The notes under the pieces are model-generated. The model worked only from the letters and a program-made list of their open reading frames with translations, made no database searches and was not told the DNA's origin. Below, piece after piece: positions 1-7,126 of a stretch of 15,577 bases of DNA. The first letter of the stretch is position 1, and every line of letters starts with the position of its first letter. The position numbers were made by a program, and so were the translations under genes. The stretch comes from CAZVWJ01 sp964631325. GTDB taxonomy: Bacteria; T1Sed10-126. The stretch covers positions 1 to 15,577 of the forward strand of contig CAZVWJ010000057.1 in NCBI GenBank assembly GCA_964631325.1, written 5' to 3'.

Positions 1-249
1 ATCTGCGAGCTATAAGAAGTTTTAAGGGCTCCCGAATTTCTTTGCGTCTTTGCGTTACCTTCGGTGTTACGGGTTGCGAGTTTTCCGCAACTTCGCCTCT
101 TCGCCCCGTCGCCTCTTCGCTGGTTCTACGGGTTTCTTTGCGCCTTTGCGTTATCTCTCGCTTTTACGAACTTCCGCCTCTGCGCCTCTTCGATGGGGTT
201 TCGGTTTCTCCACTAATCCGCTTTTTCTGCGTTTATCTGCGAGCTATAT
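1..249. repeat. Mosaic intergenic repeat, locus 1 (left of ATPase)
   Basis: Non-coding repeat of the family found between the flagellar genes. It opens with the right end of a copy cut by the window edge (GCGAGCT at 5-11) and closes with a second right end (GCGAGCT at 239-245). Between them are 8-bp words of the TTTGCGTC and TTCGCCTC types. Positions 18-54 match 2171-2207 exactly, and 136-247 match 2201-2312 with one difference. Locus 1 therefore equals the last module of locus 2 plus about 88 extra bases, bounded by the repeated word CTTTGCG. Open frames across it are by-products of the periodic sequence: no ribosome binding site and no family resemblance. Confidence 0.85.
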
Positions 250-278
250 GGTTTAAAGGTTTTGATCAAAGAGTAGTT

Positions 279-392
279 TCACTGGGAAGGTGTGTGGATT
301 TTGCGTTCCCGGTCAGCCGCATAAGCAAGGGTTGCTTCTATATCTTCTTCCGTGAGGTCCGGAAAATCACGTAAAATTTCTTCTTTACTCAT
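279..392 (-). pseudogene. C-terminal remnant of a DUF433 antitoxin-like protein
   Basis: A 37-codon minus-strand frame (ATG at 392, TGA at 279-281) reads MSKEEILRDFPDL, then TEEDIEATLAYAADRER, and ends shortly after. This matches the second half of DUF433 proteins, small winged-helix antitoxin-like proteins of about 75 residues, whose C-terminal part typically runs GxSxEEIL-x-DFPxLTxEDIxAALAYA. Two in-frame Gly codons before the ATG also fit the family pattern. The N-terminal half, with its conserved GKP and GTRI-type motifs, is missing: the frame hits a stop eight codons upstream of the ATG. GGAGGG directly abuts the ATG, too close to be a normal ribosome binding site. No PIN-like toxin partner is present. 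I call it a truncated relic; a functional mini-protein is much less likely. Confidence 0.65.
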
Positions 393-545
393 CCCTCCGA
401 CACAATTTATCTCTCAAGGAGAAATTTTAAAATCACGAATAAAAAATTATACACGATGAATAATGCACGATGTATAATCTTCTGTTATCCTCTTGTTCAA
501 ACAGATAAAATTTGAGCCATAAATATCAGTATATGTGAACATTAA
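393..545. other. Non-coding region upstream of the ATPase
   Basis: AT-rich spacer of about 150 bases. At 448-482 it holds two imperfect tandem copies of CACGATGNATAAT. The outer ends, ATTATACA and TGTATAAT, are inverted with respect to each other. No convincing sigma-70 promoter with normal spacing could be chosen by eye. This segment replaces the missing 5' half of the DUF433 remnant. Confidence 0.5.
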
Positions 546-550
546 GGAGG
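546..550 (+). promoter_or_regulatory. Ribosome binding site of the ATPase gene
   Basis: GGAGG, preceded by TTAA, lies seven bases before a TTG codon at 558. This strong Shine-Dalgarno sequence decides the TTG start; no ATG in the same frame nearby has one. Confidence 0.85.
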
Positions 551-557
551 AATAAAA

Positions 558-1703
558 TTGAAAAATCCATTTGAGTATGGAGATATCGTCTTGGGGGATT
601 CATTTTGCAACCGGGTCAAAGAAAGCAAAGATATCCGGCGAACAATTGAAAATGCTCAGAATATGGTGGTATTTTCCGAACGCCGCCTTGGCAAAACGTC
701 CCTGGTAAAAAGAGTCCTTAATAGCCTACCTGATCAGAAATATTATTGTGTGTACGTTGATCTATGGCCCACGGACGGGAAAATAACATTTATTCAAACG
801 TTGGCGGAAGCCCTGGCCGGGGCACATAAATCAACGGGGGAACAGCTTCTCGATTGGGCGGGCACTATTTACAATGTCCTTTCTCCGACAGTTTCGATGT
901 CAAAAGAGGGGGAACCCCAATTGAACTTCAATTTTTCTTCAACTGATAATTCAGTACCAGCTCTAAAAGACGTTCTTGAAGCTCCGGAAATCATTCGTGA
1001 GCAAACTGAGAAAAAGGTAGTTGTGGTTTTGGATGAAATCCAGGTAATACGGAAATATGAAAATGGTATCGTAGAAAACCAACTGCGTAGCTCCGTCCAG
1101 ACTCAATCAGAAGTTTGTTTTTTATATCTTGGTAGCCGGCGGCATCTCATACAAGATATGTTTATGGACGAAGAAAGTCCCCTTTTTAAATCTGGCACGA
1201 ATTATCCTCTTGATACTATTGCTGAAGAAGACTGGGAGCCATTTATTCGGGAACGATTTGAACAAGCTGACAAATCAATTTCAAAAGAGATTATCAAAAT
1301 AATTGTATCAAAGACGGATGGACATCCATTTTATACTCAGCATTTTTGTCACGTTCTGTGGGAAATAACTGAAACCGGGAAAACTCTCGAACAAGACACC
1401 CTCGAAAAAGCCATCAATATACTATTAGACCGAGAAAAAGAAGTTTATATGACACGATTGGATTCCTTGACGAAAAATCAAAAGCGTTTACTGATTGCAC
1501 TTGCGCTTGAAGAGGGGTATGAACAAATATACTCGGAAGATTTCACAAGAAAGTACGGTTTAACCCCAGCAAAAATACAACGTTCTATTGACTCACTGAA
1601 ACAGAATGACTTGATTGATCTAAAAGATGACAAATACATAGTCCGGGACCGTTTTTTGCGCTTGTGGATCCAGCGGAGATTTAACAACGTGGAGTTTTCC
1701 TAA
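558..1703 (+). CDS. AAA+/STAND-like P-loop ATPase (archaeal-ATPase / ATPase_2 type) with C-terminal winged helix
   Basis: Protein of 381 residues starting at TTG. The P-loop is SERRLGKTS at residues 40-48; the first Gly of the classical Walker A is Ser, as is common in the 'SPRRxGKTSL' subgroup. Walker B is VVVVLDE at 154-160 (Asp159, Glu160). A GSRRH sensor-like motif lies at 192-196, typical of this ATPase_2 (MNS clade) family. Residues about 300-375 look like a winged-helix domain ending in FLRLWIQRR, also typical. No signal peptide or membrane segment is visible. The biological role is unknown; members are often found as scattered, horizontally spread single genes. It is convergent with the flagellar operon and unrelated to it in function. 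It lies between near-identical repeat modules (1-249 and 2171-2313), which suggests a separately acquired or exchanged cassette. Confidence 0.9.
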   Translation: MKNPFEYGDIVLGDSFCNRVKESKDIRRTIENAQNMVVFSERRLGKTSLVKRVLNSLPDQKYYCVYVDLWPTDGKITFIQTLAEALAGAHKSTGEQLLDWAGTIYNVLSPTVSMSKEGEPQLNFNFSSTDNSVPALKDVLEAPEIIREQTEKKVVVVLDEIQVIRKYENGIVENQLRSSVQTQSEVCFLYLGSRRHLIQDMFMDEESPLFKSGTNYPLDTIAEEDWEPFIRERFEQADKSISKEIIKIIVSKTDGHPFYTQHFCHVLWEITETGKTLEQDTLEKAINILLDREKEVYMTRLDSLTKNQKRLLIALALEEGYEQIYSEDFTRKYGLTPAKIQRSIDSLKQNDLIDLKDDKYIVRDRFLRLWIQRRFNNVEFS

Positions 1704-1730
1704 TAAGTTTATGAGCAAAAAGTCAAAACC

Positions 1731-2313
1731 TTATTAGCTCGCAGATTTACGCAGATTGGCGCGGATTATAAATTAAGATCAAGTTCAAGACCTCAGGGTC
1801 CACTAATCTGCACGGATCTACACAAATCTAAGTTCTGTGTAATTCAAAATCAAGTTAATTATCCACAGATTAGGGAGATTACACAGATTAAGTTCAAGGA
1901 CAAAACCTTATTAGCTCGCGGATTAACGCGAATACACGCAGATTAATTATTTTTCAGGTTGTGGGTTTTTCGCCTCTTCGCATCTTCGCCCAGTCGCCTC
2001 TTCGCTGGTTTCACGGTTTTCCCACTGATCCGCTTTTTCTGCGTTCATCTGCGAGCTCACAGGGTTTATAGGTTTCTCGCTTTTTCGCCTCTTCGCATCC
2101 TCGCCTCTTCGCTGGTTTTACGGTTTTCCCTCTAATCCGCTTTTTCTGCGTTCATCTGCGAGCTATGAAAAGTTTTAAGGGCTCCCGAATTTCTTTGCGT
2201 CTTTGCGCCTTTGCGTTATCTCTCGCTTTTACGAACTTCCGCCTCTGCGCCTCTTCGATGGGGTTTCGGTTTCTCCACTGATCCGCTTTTTCTGCGTTTA
2301 TCTGCGAGCTATA
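1731..2313. repeat. Mosaic intergenic repeat, locus 2 (between ATPase and flgE)
   Basis: The longest repeat block, filling the space between the convergent ATPase and flgE genes. Left-type arms (AGCTCGC) start at 1736 and 1913. Right-type ends (GCGAGCT) lie at 2051-2057, 2158-2164 and 2304-2310. The segment 1913-2057 is a standard unit of about 145 bp. The tail 2058-2164 resembles the tail of locus 7 (from 12145). The last module, 2171-2312, is the one duplicated at locus 1. Between the two left arms are modules with the words CTAATCTGCACGGATCTAC and ACACAGATTAAGTTCAAG. No gene and no clear rho-independent terminator with a T-run was seen for either converging gene. Confidence 0.85.
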
Positions 2314-2336
2314 AGGAGGGGGTTATGAGGGGCTTA

Positions 2337-5300
2337 TTACCGTAGTCTGAGGACTTGCTGGATCATCCGGTCACTGGTCGTGATTGTCTTGGTGTTGGCC
2401 TGGAAACCGCGCTGGGTAGAGATCATCTGGGTGAACTGGGCAGAAAGGTCAACATTGGACCGCTCAAGACTACCGGGGGCGATAGTGCCCGTGCCTCCCT
2501 GGCCGGGAGTATTCCGCACCGGGTCACCACTGTTTGCACTCTTGGAGAAATACGTGCCCCCTTCTTTATTTAATCCACCCGGATTCTGAAAGGAAGCAAG
2601 AGTAATTTGAGCAAGTTTGACGGTCTCACCGTTATCGTAACTCCCATTTAACGTCCCTGTCTGGTCAAATTTAAGTGACTGTAAATCACCGGCAGCGTTG
2701 CCGTCCTGGTCACTAATTTCTGCGTCCGAGTCGCCACCAAATTCAGTTAAGTTGGTAAAATCCGGGTCAATTTCGATGGGAGCCGCACCGTCAGTCACTT
2801 CCGGGCTCTCGGGGTTCTGCAATTGCTCGGCCGGCGGATTAAAAAATATCTTCTGTTTTGCTGCATCGCCCTTCGGTCCAAGGGGCGATTGATGAAGGGC
2901 AACCTTGGAGTTCAAGGGAAGGGGGTTTCCCTTAACGGTGCCATCCTCGGTGAATTCTATTTTACCAAAACCGGCCATGCGAGGCTGGTCTTTGTCAATT
3001 GGGGTCGGGTCCATTGCATGCCACATCCACGTCTTGGTGTCCTGTTTTTCAAATCGCATGGTCAGGGTATACTGCTGGCCCTCGGAGTCATAGGCGTCCG
3101 CGGAAGCAGCAACCTGGACCGCCTCGTCCGATTTTTTTTCCGTCTGCCCAGAAGCACCTGAAATTGGGCCGTCAGCTTCAATTTGCGCCGTATCCGGCTC
3201 AAATAGAATATTCACCGGTTCTTGATTGCTTCCCTCGGGAAGGAATACCGGTGTGGTTAAATCGTCAGCATCTTTAATTTTGGCAAAGGGGCGTTTTTCT
3301 TCCCCGGTCGTCCGGGCGCCACTCACCTGAAATCTAAAATGGTCGTTTGCCTGAAGCGAATCAGGATTAGTAAAATTATTGGAGGCGATCGATATACCGA
3401 GTTCCTGGACAGCATCGGTGTAGTTTTCATTTGCACCGGCGTCATTGTCAACACCCGGTTCCGTATCCAACCAGAGCGTTTCATCATCGTTCTTATTAAA
3501 ACTGTATGTCCCTTCTTCCCGGGTTAAATTTGTAACGTTATTCCCGTTCCAATTACTCGAAGTAGCACTATCTAACTCAACATTTTCATTATCCGGGCCG
3601 AGAGTGGAACCGGGGTCAACTGCAGCAATTTTTCGTTTTTCTCCGGTAACATCGTTTTGAATCACATCCCCGGATTTAAATCTATCGAGATTTGCAAGAG
3701 ACAAATATTCATCATTACCGGTTGTGTCATTATTACAATTAGAGGTAACATCTGTACCATTCCCGGTGGTCAGTGCCTGGCCGAGGTTGGTAATAGTTGT
3801 TCCGGCGTCTGTATAAGGATTATTTAAACCACCACCGGTAGGGGATTGAATATCAATATCCGCAGCATTGACGGTGTCTACAATCGCGACCTCCTCGTTG
3901 CCCGTACTGGTGTCCTCAAACTTGATGAGGTCACCGACCGAAAATTGATTCGGATTGGAAACGTCAATATTCGTCTGTCCTGCGGCTTCGCCCGCATCCA
4001 ATCCGTCCGTATTTCCTTTATTTCCTCCCGTGTTTGTAGCCACGTGATAAGTATTGGCATCAGAAAAATATACGTCAAATTCATAGTTATCTAAAGAATT
4101 GTGGGCAGTAGAGGTACTCAAGTTGTCAAAATTTTCTTCGTAATTATATACACTGTTTAATGATGGAGGGGTCTCAGCGCTACCTACACTTACCGTTTCA
4201 GGTTTGCTAGTTACAAACGTTGGATCATCACCCCGGCCGCCCCATTTAAACTTTTTCTTGGGTTCTTCCCCCTCCTGTTCTAATAGTTGATCCGCATCGC
4301 CACTGGCTTCACCCTGGTGTACCTGGAAATATATCTGGTCGCCAACAGTCTGATCGGACATATCTACTGACGCGGGGTCCGCAGTAGTGCCGTACTCAAT
4401 CTCACTCGGGGACACCCCGGAAAGAAATCCGGCTTCTATCCTTATTTCACCTTTTCTGCTCCCCGCACCACCATATACATCACGTTCAGATAAATAACCA
4501 TAACCATCCTCCATCAGATCAGTTACACTCTTCTCTTCAGCCCCATCAAAAGCGTTCCAGTTGCCATTCACGTCCTGCCATTCAATTTGAAAACCCTGGC
4601 TTGGACCACCGGCAGCACTGTCGTCAACAAACCTGACTCTAAATTGATAAGGTTGTTTTGGGGGGTTCTGGCCCGCACCATCTCCAAAATCAGAAAAGAT
4701 GCCCGTTTGATTACGAATTGTAAGTTCCCGCTTATTCACGGTAAAATCGGCTTGATTACCTTCGTTCACTTCAATCCGGGCCGCCCCGTTCATCCCCAGC
4801 CGATCCGAGTTATGATATAAACCAATTACATCTCCATCATCGTTTAATTCCATGATCCCTTCCAATTTGCGACCGGTTAACTCGTTTTCCACGGAGGAAC
4901 CAATCTGTTTACCTGTGGGAGGATTCTTAGTCCAAACAGCTTCGAAATGGTAGTAATTCTCATTTGGATGGTAACGCTTGAAATCAAATCTTACCTCAGA
5001 TTCAGAACTAGAATTTTCAGGTTTAAAAGTAACTTTTGTTGACTCGATTCCAATATCCCCATCTGCGTTCAAGTTCCCGGTGATCGTCATATTCTCGGTG
5101 GCGGAAGCTGTAATCGATTTCATGGCATCGGTCACTTTTATCGGAGACTCCGTCTGGACAATCTGGGAGGTGGTTCCGGTTATCTTATCGGCGACATAAC
5201 CCTTGACAATATTCCCGGTAGAAGGATCTACCAGCTTGCCTGAACTGTCGAATTGAAACGAACCGGCCCGGCAAAAAAGTGTTTTATCACCGGAACCGGA

Positions 5301-5621
5301 CTCCTGGAGCTGGAAAAAGCCCTCACCCTGGATGGCAAGGTCCGTGTTAATCCCGGTCCGCTGGAGCTGACCCTGGCTCATGTCGAGGTTAATCGAACCC
5401 ATCTGGACACCGAGTCCGACCTGCTGGGGATTGGTTCCCCCCTTGTTATTACCGGGAGTAGAACCGGCCGAAATTGACTGGGAAAGAAATGATTGAAAGG
5501 TAACGTTGGATTTCTTGAAACCGGGGGTGTTAATGTTGGAAAGGTTATTGCTGAGCACATCCATCTTCTGCATGTGCGTCTGTAGACCACTAACGCCGGT
5601 AAACAGTGAACGTGTGACCAT
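2337..5621 (-). CDS. flgE: Flagellar hook protein FlgE, unusually large
   Basis: Builds the flagellar hook, the curved joint between basal body and filament; exported by the flagellar type III system. The N-terminus has the rod/hook family signature (GVSGLQTHMQKMDVLSNNL at 9-27, then NTPGFKKSNV at 31-40), and LQRTGINTDLAIQGEGFF at 86-103 is classic for hook proteins. The C-terminus (about 1050-1094) has the matching helix with TQRGFQANTKTITTSDRM. Length is 1094 residues against roughly 400 for common FlgE proteins. The extra is a long, acidic, D/N/G/T-rich middle part, probably surface-exposed domains. Two related modules of about 64 residues lie at 550-613 and 637-699 (FSVGDLIKFED and FKSGDVIQNDV, each ending in TNL). 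Start ATG at 5621 with GGAGG at 5631-5635. Last flagellar gene of the cluster in the window; flbD and motA, often next, are not seen. Confidence 0.95.
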   Translation of the reverse strand: MVTRSLFTGVSGLQTHMQKMDVLSNNLSNINTPGFKKSNVTFQSFLSQSISAGSTPGNNKGGTNPQQVGLGVQMGSINLDMSQGQLQRTGINTDLAIQGEGFFQLQESGSGDKTLFCRAGSFQFDSSGKLVDPSTGNIVKGYVADKITGTTSQIVQTESPIKVTDAMKSITASATENMTITGNLNADGDIGIESTKVTFKPENSSSESEVRFDFKRYHPNENYYHFEAVWTKNPPTGKQIGSSVENELTGRKLEGIMELNDDGDVIGLYHNSDRLGMNGAARIEVNEGNQADFTVNKRELTIRNQTGIFSDFGDGAGQNPPKQPYQFRVRFVDDSAAGGPSQGFQIEWQDVNGNWNAFDGAEEKSVTDLMEDGYGYLSERDVYGGAGSRKGEIRIEAGFLSGVSPSEIEYGTTADPASVDMSDQTVGDQIYFQVHQGEASGDADQLLEQEGEEPKKKFKWGGRGDDPTFVTSKPETVSVGSAETPPSLNSVYNYEENFDNLSTSTAHNSLDNYEFDVYFSDANTYHVATNTGGNKGNTDGLDAGEAAGQTNIDVSNPNQFSVGDLIKFEDTSTGNEEVAIVDTVNAADIDIQSPTGGGLNNPYTDAGTTITNLGQALTTGNGTDVTSNCNNDTTGNDEYLSLANLDRFKSGDVIQNDVTGEKRKIAAVDPGSTLGPDNENVELDSATSSNWNGNNVTNLTREEGTYSFNKNDDETLWLDTEPGVDNDAGANENYTDAVQELGISIASNNFTNPDSLQANDHFRFQVSGARTTGEEKRPFAKIKDADDLTTPVFLPEGSNQEPVNILFEPDTAQIEADGPISGASGQTEKKSDEAVQVAASADAYDSEGQQYTLTMRFEKQDTKTWMWHAMDPTPIDKDQPRMAGFGKIEFTEDGTVKGNPLPLNSKVALHQSPLGPKGDAAKQKIFFNPPAEQLQNPESPEVTDGAAPIEIDPDFTNLTEFGGDSDAEISDQDGNAAGDLQSLKFDQTGTLNGSYDNGETVKLAQITLASFQNPGGLNKEGGTYFSKSANSGDPVRNTPGQGGTGTIAPGSLERSNVDLSAQFTQMISTQRGFQANTKTITTSDRMIQQVLRLR

Positions 5622-5884
5622 CGTGCGAGACCTCCGTTAAATAGTGTGTTTTGTGGAATATCTAATATCGTTACTAAGTGATTGAGTGATTAAGCGATTG
5701 AGTGATTGAGTAAGTTCAAATCACCTGCTTAATCAACTTCATCATCAAGTGCAACTTCATCAAGTTGTCTGGTAATTACTGTATTGATTGCGACGAATTT
5801 ATCTCTGTCTTGAAGGCCCTAAAAAACTTGTTCCGTGTTTCGTGTTTCGTGTTCCGTGTTGAAATCTAGTTCAAGATCAAAACC
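5622..5884. other. flgE leader region with short tandem words
   Basis: Non-coding sequence upstream of flgE. It contains the flgE ribosome binding site (5631-5635); four 8-bp units of the type GTGATTGA at 5678-5709; a repeated AACTTCATC stretch at 5734-5765; and 7-bp TTCGTGT-type units at 5831-5860. The sequence then passes into the first left arm of repeat locus 3. Related GTGATTGCGTGAT words occur at the same relative place (upstream of the downstream gene's start) in loci 5, 6 and 7. Confidence 0.6.
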
Positions 5885-6323
5885 TTATTAGCTCGCGGAT
5901 TAACGCTGATTTGCTCAGATTATAAATTAAGATCAAGTTCAAGAACTTATGGTCCACTAATCTGCACGGATCTACACAAATCTAAATTCTATGAAATTCA
6001 AAATTCTGGATCCACAGATTAAGTTCAAGATCAAAACCTTATTAGCTCGCGGATTAACGCTGATGCACGCAGATTTATTATTTTTCAGGTTGTGGGTTTT
6101 TCGCCTCTTCGCATCTTCGTCCAGTCGCCTCTTCGCTGGTTTTACGGTTTTTTCCTTTAATCCGCATTTTCTGCGTTTATCTGTGAGCTATAAGAAGTTT
6201 TAAGTTGTTTCGCATTTCTTTGCGCCTTTGCGTCTTTGCGTTATCCTCTATTTTTTAGGTTTTTCGCCTTTTCGCCTCTGCGCCTCTTCGTCTTTACGGT
6301 CTTTTCGCCTCTTCTTTGCGTTA
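5885..6323. repeat. Mosaic intergenic repeat, locus 3 (flgD/flgE junction)
   Basis: Contains a first left arm at 5890, the 'ATCTGCACGGATCTACAC' module, and a complete 146-bp unit from 6044 to 6189 (AGCTCGC to GTGAGCT). A tail of TTTGCGCC and TTCGCCTC words then runs directly into the TAA stop codon of flgD at 6321-6323: the repeat word TTTGCGTTA includes the stop. The 146-bp unit aligns over its whole length with those at 1913-2057 and 6964-7109. Confidence 0.85.
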
Positions 6324-6755
6324 CGAGTTTGGTACCGACACCTGGGTTATGTTGGCCGCTTTTACCTGCTGGCTGCCAACCGTTACCTGGGCTCCGTCTT
6401 CAGTGAACTTGACGCTCTTCACCTGGCCGGTGATTGGGTTCTTGGCTTCCGAAGACTGCACAGTCACTTTGGAACCCAGTAAATTTAAATATTTATCGGC
6501 GGATTTTCCATTGGCAAGAGAATTAACGTTTTCGGAAATTTTACCCATCTTTTCAAGCGTGGTGAGCTGGGCCATCTGGCTGATCATCTTGTCGTTGCTC
6601 ATGGGCTTCATCGGGTTCTGGTGCTTGAGCTGTTCGAGCAGTAGTTTCATGAACTTATTTTTCCGTTCACTGCCGTCCGTGACCCGTTCGGAAGGAGAGG
6701 TATTTACGTTCTGACCGGTACCGGTTATCCCGGTTAATGCACCTACACTGGACAT
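6321..6755 (-). CDS. flgD: Flagellar hook cap/scaffold protein FlgD
   Basis: Caps the growing hook and is needed for FlgE polymerisation; removed when the hook is complete. The protein has 144 residues, the short form seen in Bacillus-type bacteria rather than the roughly 230-residue enterobacterial form. The conserved region FMKLLLEQLKHQNPMKPMS (35-53) followed by AQLTTLEKM (62-70) is the FlgD N-terminal signature. Residues about 91-140 (LLGSKVTVQ, then a short beta-rich end) resemble the C-terminal part of Gram-positive FlgD. Start ATG at 6755 with AGGAGT at 6765-6770. The stop codon at 6321-6323 lies inside the adjoining repeat. It sits between fliK and flgE, as expected for hook assembly genes. 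Confidence 0.93.
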   Translation of the reverse strand: MSSVGALTGITGTGQNVNTSPSERVTDGSERKNKFMKLLLEQLKHQNPMKPMSNDKMISQMAQLTTLEKMGKISENVNSLANGKSADKYLNLLGSKVTVQSSEAKNPITGQVKSVKFTEDGAQVTVGSQQVKAANITQVSVPNS

Positions 6756-6799
6756 GTTAACTCAACTCCTGTCTACCAGGCCTCCGTGGGAAATTATCG

Positions 6800-6903
6800 C
6801 GGGCCGTCCTTGGCCCGAAAGTTCGTGTTCTGAGTTCTGAGTTGGAAAAACGACCAACTTCAGAACCGTTTATGTCTACTGAAATTATCGGGCGTAAGCC
6901 CCG
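6800..6903. repeat. Group of hairpins upstream of flgD
   Basis: Three inverted repeats in the flgD leader. CGGGCC/GGCCCG is at 6800-6805 and 6812-6817. A 12-bp stem with one bulged base is at 6834-6845 and 6854-6866. A weaker CGGG/CCCG stem is at 6889-6903. The first and third share flanks (GAAATTATCG before, CGAAA(A)GTT after), so they look like two copies of one small hairpin unit. None is followed by a T-run in the direction of transcription, so a terminator role is not supported. Confidence 0.55.
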
Positions 6904-6924
6904 AAAAGTTTAATATATTTTCGT

Positions 6925-7112
6925 GAAACGAGGAACGTTAAATTCAAGATCAAAACCTTGATTAGCTCGCGGATTAACGCTGATACACGCAGATTAATTA
7001 TTTTTCAGGTTGTGGGTTTTTCGCCTCTTCGCATCTTCGCCCAGTCGCCTCTTCGCTGGTTTTACGGTTATTTCCTTTAATCCGCATTTTCTGCGCTTAT
7101 CTGCGAGCTATC
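6925..7112. repeat. Mosaic intergenic repeat, locus 4 (fliK/flgD junction)
   Basis: The cleanest single copy of the family. After the lead-in TTCAAGATCAAAACC comes one unit from AGCTCGC at 6964 to GCGAGCT at 7109, 146 bp. The left arm is three 10-bp words of the type CGCNGATNNA. The core is five 8-bp words (TTCGCCTC, TTCGCATC, TTCGCCCA, GTCGCCTC, TTCGCTGG). The right arm is three 10-bp words (ATCCGCATTT, TCTGCGCTTA, TCTGCGAGCT). The unit ends 17 bp before the fliK stop codon. Confidence 0.88.
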
Positions 7113-7126
7113 AGCTTTTGATTTAC

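Noticed and set aside
40..54. Partial insertion sequence with transposase.
   Set aside because: No transposase or integrase coding sequence was found anywhere in the window; the repeats can only be called non-autonomous at best.
42..374. Open frames across the repeats on the plus strand (also 50-256, 5991-6203, 10667-10882) giving similar peptides rich in FASAPLR and SLLRF.
   Set aside because: They follow the periodic DNA words, lack ribosome binding sites and resemble no protein family. The shared peptides reflect shared DNA repeats.
1700..1737. CTAATAAG/CTTATTAG inverted repeat as terminator of the ATPase.
   Set aside because: AT-rich 8-bp stem with a 22-base loop and no T-run. The right half (CTTATTAG) is the standard lead-in of every repeat left arm, so pairing with the stop region is probably chance.
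1731..2313. CRISPR array.
   Set aside because: Repeats are contiguous words of 8 or 10 bp without unique spacers of constant length, and no cas genes are present.
5729..5815. Minus-strand 29-codon stretch ending in QLDEVALDDEVD, in the place where some operons carry a small flagellar gene between flgD and flgE.
   Set aside because: Too short, no start with a ribosome binding site, partly made of a repeated AACTTCATC sequence, and only vague likeness to any flagellar protein.
6881..6910. Cyclic-di-GMP riboswitch in the flgD leader.
   Set aside because: The hairpin and GC-rich words do not show the conserved GEMM core; too little structure to support it.
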